This document shows, piece after piece, positions 1 to 7,022 of a stretch of 12,788 nt of DNA. How positions within the stretch are numbered: position 1 is the stretch's first letter; each line of letters opens with the position of its first letter. The stretch covers positions 1 to 12,788 of the forward strand of contig JAIVFU010000154.1 of the NCBI GenBank assembly GCA_020829485.1, given 5' to 3'. The notes beneath the pieces were generated by a model. That model was not told the origin of the DNA, searched no databases, and worked only from the letters and a program-made list of their open reading frames with translations. This stretch comes from Nostoc sp. CHAB 5834. Lineage in GTDB: Bacteria > Cyanobacteriota > Cyanobacteriia > Cyanobacteriales > Nostocaceae. The translations under genes were made by a program, and so were the position numbers.

Positions 1-498
1 GAGTACGACCCCTCGCCAGGATTTGAGTGCCCTTCGGTGGGGAGCGCCATAGGCAACGATGAAGACAAGGGACAACTAATTCCACTGGACCTGCACCGAC
101 TGGGGGCCACCATGCCTTTAGCCATCAACCCTCGCAGTCTTTTGCAGCGTGTTTCCCTGAGCAAGGAAGCTCCTGTGTACGTCATCGGAGACGGAGAACA
201 CATGCATCCTGCTTTTCTGCTGGGTGCTGCTCTGGAGCAAATGGGCTTCGAGGCGTTTGTACAGTCCACCACCCGCTCCCCCATCCTGAAAGGGGGGGCA
301 ATTGAGTCCCTGCTGACTTTTGAGGACCACTACGGGGACCGGATTCCAAACTACCTCTACAACGCCCCGCCAAAGGGCGCTCAAGTCCTCTTCGTTCATG
401 AATCGACAGGTCAATTGCACCTGTTGTCGAGCCTCACAGCCATCCCCGTTCACATCAGCGAGCTTCTCGGCGACAGCGTCTTCGAGTTCCAACCATGA
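1..498 (+). CDS. Phosphoribosyltransferase with TRSP domain, C-terminal part (partial)
   Basis: The reading frame is open from the first base of the window, so only the last 165 residues of a longer protein are present; the GTG at 37 is an internal codon, not a start. The signature Thr-Arg-Ser-Pro lies at window codons 91-94 (bases 271-282), preceded by a hydrophobic strand and a GDGEHMHPAF segment. This is the layout of the TRSP domain that follows a PRTase_2-type phosphoribosyltransferase in Ter-associated operons. In the family, the missing N-terminal half carries the PRPP-binding loop, so the catalytic part cannot be checked here. The stop overlaps the next start as ATGA, which suggests translational coupling to the HAD phosphatase. 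The proposed role is building a ribosylated, nucleoside-like metabolite; this comes from comparative genomics and the substrate is unknown. Confidence 0.8.
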   Translation, partial: EYDPSPGFECPSVGSAIGNDEDKGQLIPLDLHRLGATMPLAINPRSLLQRVSLSKEAPVYVIGDGEHMHPAFLLGAALEQMGFEAFVQSTTRSPILKGGAIESLLTFEDHYGDRIPNYLYNAPPKGAQVLFVHESTGQLHLLSSLTAIPVHISELLGDSVFEFQP

Positions 499-1262
499 CC
501 CTTCGAATCTTTACTGACATAGACGACACCTTGATGTCCACCGGACGGAAAACCAATCCGAGTGAAATTTCGAAGGTGGGGGCTGTTTCGAAAAATGGGG
601 GGCAACCTAGCTCCTACATATCAAGCCACCAGGACGAAATCCTGCAGATGCTATTGAAAACAGCGACGGATATCGTTCCTGTATCGGCACGTTCGGAAGA
701 CGCCTACAAGCGGCTCACGCTCAAGTTAACCAGTGGAGCGGTCCTCAATTTTGGCCAAACCATCTTGAAGCCCGACAACAGCCTGGATGAGGATTGGCAT
801 GCCCAGATGGTGGACGCAGCTATTAGCACCACGGATAGCGAGATGCTGCGAGAACTCAAAGACGTGGTCACTGCTAATTTCCCTGATGACGTAATGGCGC
901 TAGAGCACCGGGTTACGAGAGACTTGGACACGTTTCTGAACATCCGTGCCATGGGCCTCGCCTGGACCAGGCTTGAACAGACGGTGTATGACTTTTTGAA
1001 AGAAAACGCACTCGAAAACCGCTTCTACGTACACCGCACCGACCGGGACATCACGGTGCTCCCTGTTTATGTGCGCAAAGGGAAGGCTGTGAAGTACCTC
1101 CTCGACAAGAACGGCTGGAGCGGAGACACCTTGGTGGGAGCTGGCGACAGCCTTGTGGATACCTGCTTCATGCAGCACATGTCCTTTGCCTTGCTGCCCA
1201 CGAACAGCCGCGCCTTCACCTACCTGCTCCAAGGAGCTCAAATGTATGGAGAAGCACAATGA
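495..1262 (+). CDS. HAD-superfamily hydrolase of the Ter biosynthetic module
   Basis: This 255-residue cytoplasmic protein shows the full HAD motif set. Motif I is DIDDT at residues 8-12, giving the nucleophile Asp8 and acid/base Asp10. Motif II is Ser64 in VPVSARS. Motif III is a lysine around 195-200 in RKGKAVK. Motif IV is GDSLVD at 217-222. The cap lies between motifs II and III, as in C2-cap (type II) HAD phosphatases such as the sucrose-phosphatase-like group. It probably removes a phosphate from the product of the neighbouring phosphoribosyltransferases; the substrate is inferred from context only. The start at 495 overlaps the upstream stop (ATGA) and the stop overlaps the next start in the same way, so all three genes should be translated together. 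No Shine-Dalgarno is needed under that reading. Confidence 0.88.
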   Translation: MTLRIFTDIDDTLMSTGRKTNPSEISKVGAVSKNGGQPSSYISSHQDEILQMLLKTATDIVPVSARSEDAYKRLTLKLTSGAVLNFGQTILKPDNSLDEDWHAQMVDAAISTTDSEMLRELKDVVTANFPDDVMALEHRVTRDLDTFLNIRAMGLAWTRLEQTVYDFLKENALENRFYVHRTDRDITVLPVYVRKGKAVKYLLDKNGWSGDTLVGAGDSLVDTCFMQHMSFALLPTNSRAFTYLLQGAQMYGEAQ

Positions 1263-2359
1263 CCACTCATTTTTCGGGGAGCTATGCCCAGAAGGACGTT
1301 CAGTTCCTGCTGACACCCTTGACCGCCGTCGACATGCTCGATGTCAGGTCAAAAGAATCCCACATCCAGAAGGGTGGGCACTACAGCGAAGTTCTCAGCC
1401 CTGAGTCCGCCCCCAAGAGCGAATACATGCGGTTGTTTCGAGAGCAGATGACCAAGCAAGTCCCACGGCTTGCCCAGGACCTGATGCGCCTCGCAATTCA
1501 GATTGTGGACAAGGTTCCCTCAGGCCCGATTGGTCTGGTGTCACTTGCCCGAGCAGGTACCCCGATGGGTGTGCTGCTGCGCCGTACGCTTTCGTCGGTG
1601 TTTGCTCGCGACGTAGACCACTACAGCGTGTCCATCATCCGCGACCGTGGGCTCGACTTGAATGCATTGAGGCATGTTCGAAGCCGTCATACAGACAAGA
1701 ACATCGTTTTTGTGGACGGCTGGACAGGTAAAGGCGTCATAGGCGACGAGCTGCGCAAATCGGTGAACTTGTTCAACGACATGTACAGCGCCCAAGTAGA
1801 CCCCTCTTTGTTCGTTGTCTCGGACATTGCGGGCACCGCACAGTACCGGGCCACCCGTGACGACTACCTGCTGCCCTCGGCAATCCTGAACTCCACGGTC
1901 AGCGGGCTGGTAAGCCGCACTGTGCTCAACGACCTCATCGGACCTGAAGACTTTCACGGGTGCGTGTTCTTCAAGGAACTCGCCGAACATGACGTCAGCC
2001 GGCTCTTTGTGGACTACGTATGGAACGTCTTGCGCTCAATCGACCCCCGAGCGATGGTCGCCATTTCCGTTCGCCCGTGCGTGAAAACTATGACTGTTGG
2101 CGCCGGCGGAGCCATTCGAGCACTGGTGGCAGAGCTGTGCGAGAAGCACAAGCTCGCCAACCGCAACTTCATCAAGCCCGGGGTTGGCGAAGCGACCCGG
2201 GTATTGCTGCGCCGGGTTCCCCAACTGCTGATTGTCCAGGACCTCCAGGACCGTGACGTCGCGCACCTGCTGCACCTGGCTGCTGAAAAGGCAGTACCCG
2301 TTGAAACCGATAAGTACCTGCCCTGCCGGGCAGTAGCCCTCATTGAACAGATTGATTGA
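1259..2359 (+). CDS. Phosphoribosyltransferase with C-terminal PELOTA-type RNA-binding domain
   Basis: The 366-residue protein contains a type I phosphoribosyltransferase-like core. SLARAGTPMG at residues 95-104 forms the early substrate loop, and IVFVDGWTGKGV at 149-160 is the PRPP-binding loop in the DGWTGKG form used by the PRTase_1 family of Ter operons. The last ~65 residues (about 300-366) form a compact alpha/beta unit with GVGEATRVLLRR and the strand LLIVQD. This matches the PELOTA/L7Ae-like RNA-binding domain known at the end of this family. The reaction would be transfer of phosphoribose from PRPP to an unknown base or acceptor; the RNA-binding tail suggests contact with RNA or a ribonucleotide ligand. 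It starts at an ATGA overlap with the HAD gene and ends 12 bases before the lyase. The domain architecture is well supported, but the substrate is not known. Confidence 0.87.
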   Translation: MTTHFSGSYAQKDVQFLLTPLTAVDMLDVRSKESHIQKGGHYSEVLSPESAPKSEYMRLFREQMTKQVPRLAQDLMRLAIQIVDKVPSGPIGLVSLARAGTPMGVLLRRTLSSVFARDVDHYSVSIIRDRGLDLNALRHVRSRHTDKNIVFVDGWTGKGVIGDELRKSVNLFNDMYSAQVDPSLFVVSDIAGTAQYRATRDDYLLPSAILNSTVSGLVSRTVLNDLIGPEDFHGCVFFKELAEHDVSRLFVDYVWNVLRSIDPRAMVAISVRPCVKTMTVGAGGAIRALVAELCEKHKLANRNFIKPGVGEATRVLLRRVPQLLIVQDLQDRDVAHLLHLAAEKAVPVETDKYLPCRAVALIEQID

Positions 2360-2371
2360 GCCGGAGTATTC

Positions 2372-3301
2372 ATGACCGCAATCCGCCTTGGCGCCTCGCT
2401 TTACGTCCCCTGCACCCACACAGACCTTCCCCTCATCGCGACCGGAACGAAATTAAAAGATGTTCGTTCAGTCATCTTCTGCCTTGAAGACTCTGTCAGC
2501 GAAAAAGACCTGGAAGGAGCCCTTGCAAACCTGCAGCATGTTCTCAAGGAAAACGCTTCCCTACATGCGCGCATGAACTTCGTTCGCCCCCGCAACGCTG
2601 ATGTGCTCAAGCGCGTGCTGGCCATGGACGGGGTGGACAAGCTGACAGGCTTCGTGATTCCCAAGTCGACCGTAAAGTCGTTCCCCGCGTATCTTAAGGA
2701 ACTCGCCCAGGCTAAAAAGACCCACTTCAAGTTGATGCCCACCCTTGAGACCAAGGAAGTGTTCGATGCAGAGGAAATGCGGCAGCTCCACGACCTTCTG
2801 TCGGAACCCGAGATTTTTCCCCAAATTCTGGCCCTGCGCATTGGGGGCAACGACCTGTTGAACGCATTGGGGCTTCGTCGCAGCCGCCACCGCACCATCT
2901 ATGACTCCCCTATTGGGCTGGTCATCTCCCAGCTCGTGGGACGCTTCAAGCCCAGCGGCTTTCACTTGACTTCGCCGGTGTGCGAGCACCTGTACGACCA
3001 CGAGGTTCTAGAGCGAGAGCTGGTCCAGGACCTGGAATACGGGCTTATAGGCAAAACGGCCATCCACCCCGACCAAGTGTCCGTCATCGAGAAGTTCTAC
3101 CAACCCACGGAACAAGACCTAAGGATGGCCCACGCCATCCTGGCGCCCGACGCACCCGCTGTCTTCAACATGTGCGGCACCATGTGCGAGGTAGCCACCC
3201 ACTCTGAATGGGCAAAGAACATCAAGGAGCGGTCTCTCTGCTTCGGGGTGTACGGGAAGGAAGCCAAAAAGTCTCCCCTCGTTTTGGTCCACAGCACCTA
3301 A
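2372..3301 (+). CDS. HpcH/HpaI aldolase / citrate lyase beta (CitE-like) family protein
   Basis: This 309-residue TIM-barrel protein carries CitE-family landmarks: FCLEDS at 36-41, VRPRN at 71-75 with a likely substrate-contacting Arg, MPTLET at 122-127 whose Glu126 is a likely metal ligand, IGGNDLL at 157-163 with Asp161 as the other metal-ligand candidate, and GKTAIHP at 227-233. The family cleaves or forms C-C bonds of acyl-CoA or oxo-acid substrates with Mg2+. In Ter operons this branch is proposed to add or trim a side group on the ribosylated metabolite; that is an inference. The start has GGAG at 2363-2366, five bases upstream of the ATG. It is the last gene of the enzyme half, and a possible terminator follows. 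Confidence 0.86.
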   Translation: MTAIRLGASLYVPCTHTDLPLIATGTKLKDVRSVIFCLEDSVSEKDLEGALANLQHVLKENASLHARMNFVRPRNADVLKRVLAMDGVDKLTGFVIPKSTVKSFPAYLKELAQAKKTHFKLMPTLETKEVFDAEEMRQLHDLLSEPEIFPQILALRIGGNDLLNALGLRRSRHRTIYDSPIGLVISQLVGRFKPSGFHLTSPVCEHLYDHEVLERELVQDLEYGLIGKTAIHPDQVSVIEKFYQPTEQDLRMAHAILAPDAPAVFNMCGTMCEVATHSEWAKNIKERSLCFGVYGKEAKKSPLVLVHST

Positions 3302-3415
3302 GAGAACAAGCCCCGATTGCGCCCACCTTGTTAGGGCGTTGTTTTTTAGGGTGAACTCAGATTGAACAAGGTTACAAATACGACAAAACACTAGACAAGT
3401 TCTGGCAGTATCGTT
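3302..3415 (+). promoter_or_regulatory. Gap between enzyme and scaffold halves; weak promoter candidate
   Basis: This 114-base gap is AT-richer than its neighbours. It holds a possible terminator (listed separately) followed by a possible weak promoter. GTGAAC at 3351-3356 is separated by 16 bases from TACAAA at 3373-3378, matching the sigma70 consensus only partly (3/6 and 4/6). TGAAC occurs twice, at 3352-3356 and 3363-3367, exactly 11 bases apart, which could mark an activator or repressor site on one face of the helix. Together these suggest that telA-vWA-terC-terD may be transcribed separately from the enzyme genes. No mapped start supports it. Confidence 0.3.
3319..3347 (+). terminator. 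Possible weak Rho-independent terminator
   Basis: CGCCC at 3320-3324 pairs with GGGCG at 3334-3338, extended by one G-T pair, around a nine-base loop. A T-rich tail with six consecutive T residues (3342-3347) follows after three bases. The short stem suggests partial termination, which would lower expression of the downstream scaffold genes relative to the enzymes unless a second promoter acts. Confidence 0.4.
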
Positions 3416-4555
3416 ATGATTCGTTTTGTACCTGATATCAATCAGTTTTTAGCTTTTGAACCATCTAAAATGCAACCACTCGATTTCGGCACGCTCGAAA
3501 AAACGGTCATCGACGTAACCCCCTCGATGCCTATGGCGGGTAACGCCAACCTCCCGGCTGTGGCCACCCCCTCCACTGCTGTAGTCGCATCCAAAATCTC
3601 CGAAGACGACATTTCTGAGATTGGTGCGGGCGCAGCGGGCGCTCTGACAAACGTGTCCACCAAGCTGTTGAGCCACGTGAAGTCGACGGATGCGGGTGAG
3701 TTCGGTGCAAAGCTGAATGAGCTCGTGGTGCTCGCCAAGGGCCTGGACCCCAAGGACATGAAGTCAAAGGGGCTCATCGGTCGGATTTTCGGTGCAGTCT
3801 CCCTCACCAAAGAGAAGCTTGTCGCCCAGTACTCTACAGTCGAAAACCAAATGGACAACCTTACCGGGCAGCTGGACGGGTCCGTGGCATTGTTCAAGGC
3901 GCGAGTGCTCGACCTGGACGGCCTCTATGTCAGCAACATGCAATACCACCAGCAGCTGGAGCAGGCGGTGCAGAAGTGTGAAGGCTTGCTGCGGCAAGTC
4001 GAAGCTGAGTACGAGGTCGAGAAGACCAAGCACGTGGAAAACAGTTTCCAGGCACAGACGTTGGGCGACTACCAACGCAAGATGGACCACATCGCCAAGC
4101 GTATTGACAGCCTCAACCGCGCAATGATGCTGTCAAAGCAGATGGCCCCCCGCATCCGCGAAATGCAGGACAACTCTCGCTCTCTGGTGCAGAAGTTCGG
4201 GGAAATTAAGGACGTCACCCTCCCCGCATGGAAGAACATCTTCTCGCTGTACGTGCTGCAGTTGGAGCAAAAGCGCGGAGTTGAACTTGCCAATGCTGTG
4301 GATGACGCCACCGACGAAGCTCTCAAGCGCGGGGCCGACCTGCAGCGTGAAAACGCCGTCGCAATTGCCACCTCCCGAAACCGCTCCGTCATTTCGATGG
4401 AGGCCTTGGAGCATGTCCAAGCCCAGATGCTGGGCGCCATTACCGATGTACAGCGCATCGACGAAGAAGGCCGAGCTCAGCGGAAAGCCGACGCCCCCAA
4501 GCTTCTGGCCATGGAGCAAGAACTCATTAAGGCGTTTGCCCCAGGCAAGCGCTAA
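3416..4555 (+). CDS. TelA-family (toxic anion resistance) helical protein
   Basis: The 379-residue protein is soluble and almost entirely helical, as in the TelA/KlaA family of tellurite and toxic-anion resistance proteins, whose members are close to this length. The N-terminal ~60 residues are loose and Pro/Ala-rich. A helical core with long coiled-coil potential runs from about 95 to 250. The family landmark TLPAWKNIFSLYVLQLEQ lies at 268-285. The C-terminal helices (about 300-370) are Ala/Glu/Arg-rich. The biochemical role is unknown; it is thought to act as a scaffold or effector with TerC, TerD and vWA partners on the cytoplasmic side of the membrane. The ATG at 3416 has no convincing Shine-Dalgarno; a later ATG at codon 19 (3470) also lacks one, so the longer form is kept. 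The vWA gene follows after 38 bases. Confidence 0.85.
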   Translation: MIRFVPDINQFLAFEPSKMQPLDFGTLEKTVIDVTPSMPMAGNANLPAVATPSTAVVASKISEDDISEIGAGAAGALTNVSTKLLSHVKSTDAGEFGAKLNELVVLAKGLDPKDMKSKGLIGRIFGAVSLTKEKLVAQYSTVENQMDNLTGQLDGSVALFKARVLDLDGLYVSNMQYHQQLEQAVQKCEGLLRQVEAEYEVEKTKHVENSFQAQTLGDYQRKMDHIAKRIDSLNRAMMLSKQMAPRIREMQDNSRSLVQKFGEIKDVTLPAWKNIFSLYVLQLEQKRGVELANAVDDATDEALKRGADLQRENAVAIATSRNRSVISMEALEHVQAQMLGAITDVQRIDEEGRAQRKADAPKLLAMEQELIKAFAPGKR

Positions 4556-4593
4556 CCCCCTCATTCAACACTCTCTCAATTCAAAGGAATTTC
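4556..4593 (+). promoter_or_regulatory. G-free leader and ribosome binding site of the vWA gene
   Basis: From 4556 to 4585 there is not a single G: the leader is made of C, T and A, then AAAGGA (4583-4588) sits five bases before the ATG at 4594. A G-free stretch cannot form ordinary GC stems, so the ribosome binding site should stay open. A very similar arrangement precedes terD. Confidence 0.5.
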
Positions 4594-5340
4594 ATGTCCG
4601 TTTTCGACCTCCAAAAACGTCAGCAAACTGTAGCGTTCGTGCTGGAAAAGCGCAACTTAACCACGGCCCCCTCACTGCGTGTTGGTGCCGCTCTGGACAC
4701 ATCGGGCTCCACCAACAACATGTATCGCAGTGGCGTCATGCAGCAGGTGGTCGACCGTCTCGTGCCAATCGCTATGCGGTTTGACGACAACGGTGAACTG
4801 GACATGTGGGTGTTCGATACCGACAACACGAAATGCCCGCCTGTTACCAAGCAGGACTACGAAGACTACGTGGACAAGGCCATCATCAAGCGTGGACTGC
4901 TGAAAGGCAATGGCACCAAGTACGGCCCAACATTCGAAGACATTTCGCAGTTCTATTTCCCGTCCGCGGGCAACGCGACTCCTGCCGCTGCCGCTGCTGG
5001 ATTCTTTGGTGGGCTTTTTGGCAAGAAAGCTGCTGCTGCGCCCGCTCCCGCTACGTCGGCTTCCGACGACAAGCCAGCCATGGTCCTCTTCATCACTGAC
5101 GGTGCGACCTATGACGAGGCTTACTCGGAAAAAATCCTGCGCGCTGCCAAAGACAAGCCCGTGTACTGGCAGCTGGTCGGTGTCGGCAACCCTTCCGAAT
5201 TTGACTTCCTCGAAAAGATGGGTGATGCCCTGCCCAACGTGGGCTTCGTACACCTGGCAGACCTGAACCTGACCGATGAAAAGCTGTATGACGCTCTGCT
5301 CACCCAAGAGCTTTGCGACTGGATGAAGCGCTGGAAGTAA
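4594..5340 (+). CDS. vWA-domain protein of the Ter system (TerF/TerY-like)
   Basis: This 248-residue protein is a single von Willebrand A domain. The metal-ion-dependent adhesion site is complete: DTSGS at 35-39 gives Asp35, Ser37 and Ser39; a Thr at 108 in GNGTKYGP fits the third loop; and Asp169 in LFITDGATYDE is the fourth position. In Ter systems, vWA proteins are thought to bind divalent metal and link TerC and TerD to partner proteins on the cytoplasmic face. The domain is interrupted at about 125-160 by an Ala/Pro-rich insert carrying GFFGGLFGKK, which looks like a flexible loop with a short hydrophobic patch. AAAGGA supports the ATG at 4594. TerC follows after 12 bases, with AAGGAG overlapping this stop codon, so the two are probably co-translated. 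Confidence 0.87.
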   Translation: MSVFDLQKRQQTVAFVLEKRNLTTAPSLRVGAALDTSGSTNNMYRSGVMQQVVDRLVPIAMRFDDNGELDMWVFDTDNTKCPPVTKQDYEDYVDKAIIKRGLLKGNGTKYGPTFEDISQFYFPSAGNATPAAAAAGFFGGLFGKKAAAAPAPATSASDDKPAMVLFITDGATYDEAYSEKILRAAKDKPVYWQLVGVGNPSEFDFLEKMGDALPNVGFVHLADLNLTDEKLYDALLTQELCDWMKRWK

Positions 5341-5352
5341 GGAGCAAGCAGC

Positions 5353-6375
5353 ATGGGAAATCTTCACTACTTTCGCACCTCCCTCATCCTGACCTTTTTG
5401 GGGATTCTTGCCGGTTTCTGGCTTGGGGGGCCCTCGGGCGCGCTCATCGTAGCCATCCTCTGTGTTCTGGAAATTTCTTTGTCTTTCGACAATGCGGTGG
5501 TCAACGCCACCGTTCTCAAAGACATGGACGAGGTGTGGCGCAAGCGATTCCTTACCTGGGGCATGCTCATCGCGGTCTTTGGAATGCGCATCGTCTTCCC
5601 CGTTCTCATTGTCGCAATTGCAGCCCAGATTGGACCCATTGAAGCAATCCAACTGGCGCTGAACGACGAGAACCGGTACGCCGAGCTGATGACTGGCGCC
5701 CACCACCAAATCGCAGCATTTGGCGGCGCATTCTTGGGCATGGTGTTTTTGAAGTTCTTTGTCGACCAACATAAAGAGGAACACTGGCTGCGTGTCATAG
5801 AAGCTCCACTAACCCGCCTGGGCCGAATGGACGCCATGGAGATTGTGTTGGTCCTGCTTGCACTTGTTACCAGTGCTGCTTATTTCAGTGACCTGTCGCA
5901 TCGCATTGAATTCGTAACTGCTGGCGTGTGGGGCCTTATTGCGTACGTCGTGTCAGACGGAATCGGTGAACTGCTGGGTGGCGACGAAGGCAAAGGCGGC
6001 GAGGTGGTCGCGAAAACGGGACTGGCGGGCTTCTTGTACCTGGAAATGCTGGATGCCTCGTTCAGTTTCGATGGCGTGATTGGCGCCTTCGCCTTGACCA
6101 AGAGCTTGCCCATCATTGCCATCGGACTGGGTATCGGTGCAATGTTTGTTCGCTCCTTCACCATCGTGATGGTCGAAAAAGGCACCCTTGCGCAATACCG
6201 CTACTTGGAGCACGGCGCATTCTGGGCTATTGGAGCATTGGCCGCAGTCATGCTGGTAGGTGTCCACGTCCACATTCCTGAAGTCATCACCGGTGTTGTA
6301 GGCGCCGTCCTGATTGGACTGTCCTTCTGGGCATCCCTGCGCAGTAACCGGAAAGACTCCCAAGCAGCTGCTTGA
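5353..6375 (+). CDS. TerC-family integral membrane protein (DUF475-like)
   Basis: The 340-residue protein has about ten hydrophobic segments, at roughly 8-25, 28-50, 67-92, 118-137, 160-180, 187-202, 222-247, 250-272, 287-305 and 308-330. Two acidic membrane motifs are typical of TerC: EISLSFDNAVV at 40-50 and the matching LDASFSFDGVIGA at 234-246. They lie in the two halves of the protein and likely come from an internal duplication. The SFDNAVVNA form resembles the DUF475 branch rather than classical TerC. The family is linked to metal-ion handling and exoprotein metalation at the inner membrane. Here it probably anchors the vWA and TerD proteins. AAGGAG at 5339-5344 overlaps the preceding TAA and fits the ATG at 5353. 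There is no cleavable signal; the first helix acts as the membrane signal. Confidence 0.9.
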   Translation: MGNLHYFRTSLILTFLGILAGFWLGGPSGALIVAILCVLEISLSFDNAVVNATVLKDMDEVWRKRFLTWGMLIAVFGMRIVFPVLIVAIAAQIGPIEAIQLALNDENRYAELMTGAHHQIAAFGGAFLGMVFLKFFVDQHKEEHWLRVIEAPLTRLGRMDAMEIVLVLLALVTSAAYFSDLSHRIEFVTAGVWGLIAYVVSDGIGELLGGDEGKGGEVVAKTGLAGFLYLEMLDASFSFDGVIGAFALTKSLPIIAIGLGIGAMFVRSFTIVMVEKGTLAQYRYLEHGAFWAIGALAAVMLVGVHVHIPEVITGVVGAVLIGLSFWASLRSNRKDSQAAA

Positions 6376-6419
6376 ACTTCAACTTTTCACCAACTACTCC
6401 ACTAAACAAGGAAAAAACC
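6376..6419 (+). promoter_or_regulatory. G-free leader and ribosome binding site of terD
   Basis: Bases 6375-6409 contain no G, mirroring the leader of the vWA gene. AGGA at 6409-6412 lies seven bases before the ATG at 6420 and fixes this as the start. A TTG in the same frame at 6372 would overlap the terC stop and add 16 residues that do not belong to the TerD fold, so it is not used. Confidence 0.5.
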
Positions 6420-6992
6420 ATGAGTTTCAATCTCGAAAAAGGCGGTCGTTTCAATCTGTCCAAGGAAGCCCCCGGTCTGACCAAGGTCCGTCTGGGTCTG
6501 GGTTGGGATGCCAACGGCTTTGACACGGGTGGCCAGTTTGACCTGGACGTCTCTGTGTTCGGCGTGAACCCCCAGAACAAGCTGTTCGACCCCGACCACT
6601 TCATCTTCTACAACCACCCTGCGACTGCCAACAAGTCCATTCAACACATGGGCGACAACCGCAGCGGTGACGTGGCTGGCGATGACGAAACCGTGAAGGT
6701 GGACCTGGCGCTGCTGGCTGCAGGACTGACTGAGCTGTCGGTCATTGTGACAATCCACGAAGCAGCTGCGCGCAAGCAGAACTTCGGCCAGGTGAAGAAA
6801 AGCTACATCAAGCTGTATGACGATGTGACCGGCAAGGAACTGGCCCACTACAACCTTGAAGATGACTTCTCTACGGAAACAGCCGTGCAGTTCGGCTCGC
6901 TGTACCTGAAGGACGGCCAGTGGGCGTTCAAGGCAGTGGGCGCCGGCTTCAAGAAGGGGCTGCAGGACTTCGTGGACCTGTACACGAAGTAA
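6420..6992 (+). CDS. terD: TerD-family tellurium resistance / calcium-binding protein
   Basis: The protein is 190 residues, the usual TerD length of about 190. It starts MSFNLEKGGRFNLSKEAPGL, followed by the landmark GLGWDANGFDTGGQFDLDVSVFG across 26-48. The acidic loop with NHP at 65-67 and MGDNRSGDVAGDDE at 77-90 is the calcium-binding region known in the family. It is a cytoplasmic beta-sandwich protein thought to act in large membrane-associated stress complexes with TerC. The Asp residues at 41, 43, 79, 84, 88 and 89 that would bind metal are all present, so it looks functional. Only one TerD paralogue is seen, whereas classical ter operons carry TerA, TerD and TerE together. It lies 44 bases after terC. 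Confidence 0.93.
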   Translation: MSFNLEKGGRFNLSKEAPGLTKVRLGLGWDANGFDTGGQFDLDVSVFGVNPQNKLFDPDHFIFYNHPATANKSIQHMGDNRSGDVAGDDETVKVDLALLAAGLTELSVIVTIHEAAARKQNFGQVKKSYIKLYDDVTGKELAHYNLEDDFSTETAVQFGSLYLKDGQWAFKAVGAGFKKGLQDFVDLYTK

Positions 6993-7022
6993 TTACCGGG
7001 GGTTTGGCGGAGTAAACGCATC

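Noticed and set aside
900..1316. Antisense frame across the HAD gene
   Set aside because: It is a shadow of a gene with a full HAD motif set and shows no motif of its own.
4672..5784. Long minus-strand open frame of 370 codons
   Set aside because: It runs opposite the vWA and terC genes, both of which carry clear family motifs; its own sequence has no recognisable motif and odd composition. GC-rich coding DNA often leaves the antisense frame open.
6372..6419. TTG start extending TerD by 16 residues
   Set aside because: It overlaps the terC stop, and the added residues come from the G-free leader; the ATG at 6420 has a ribosome binding site and gives the usual TerD N-terminus.
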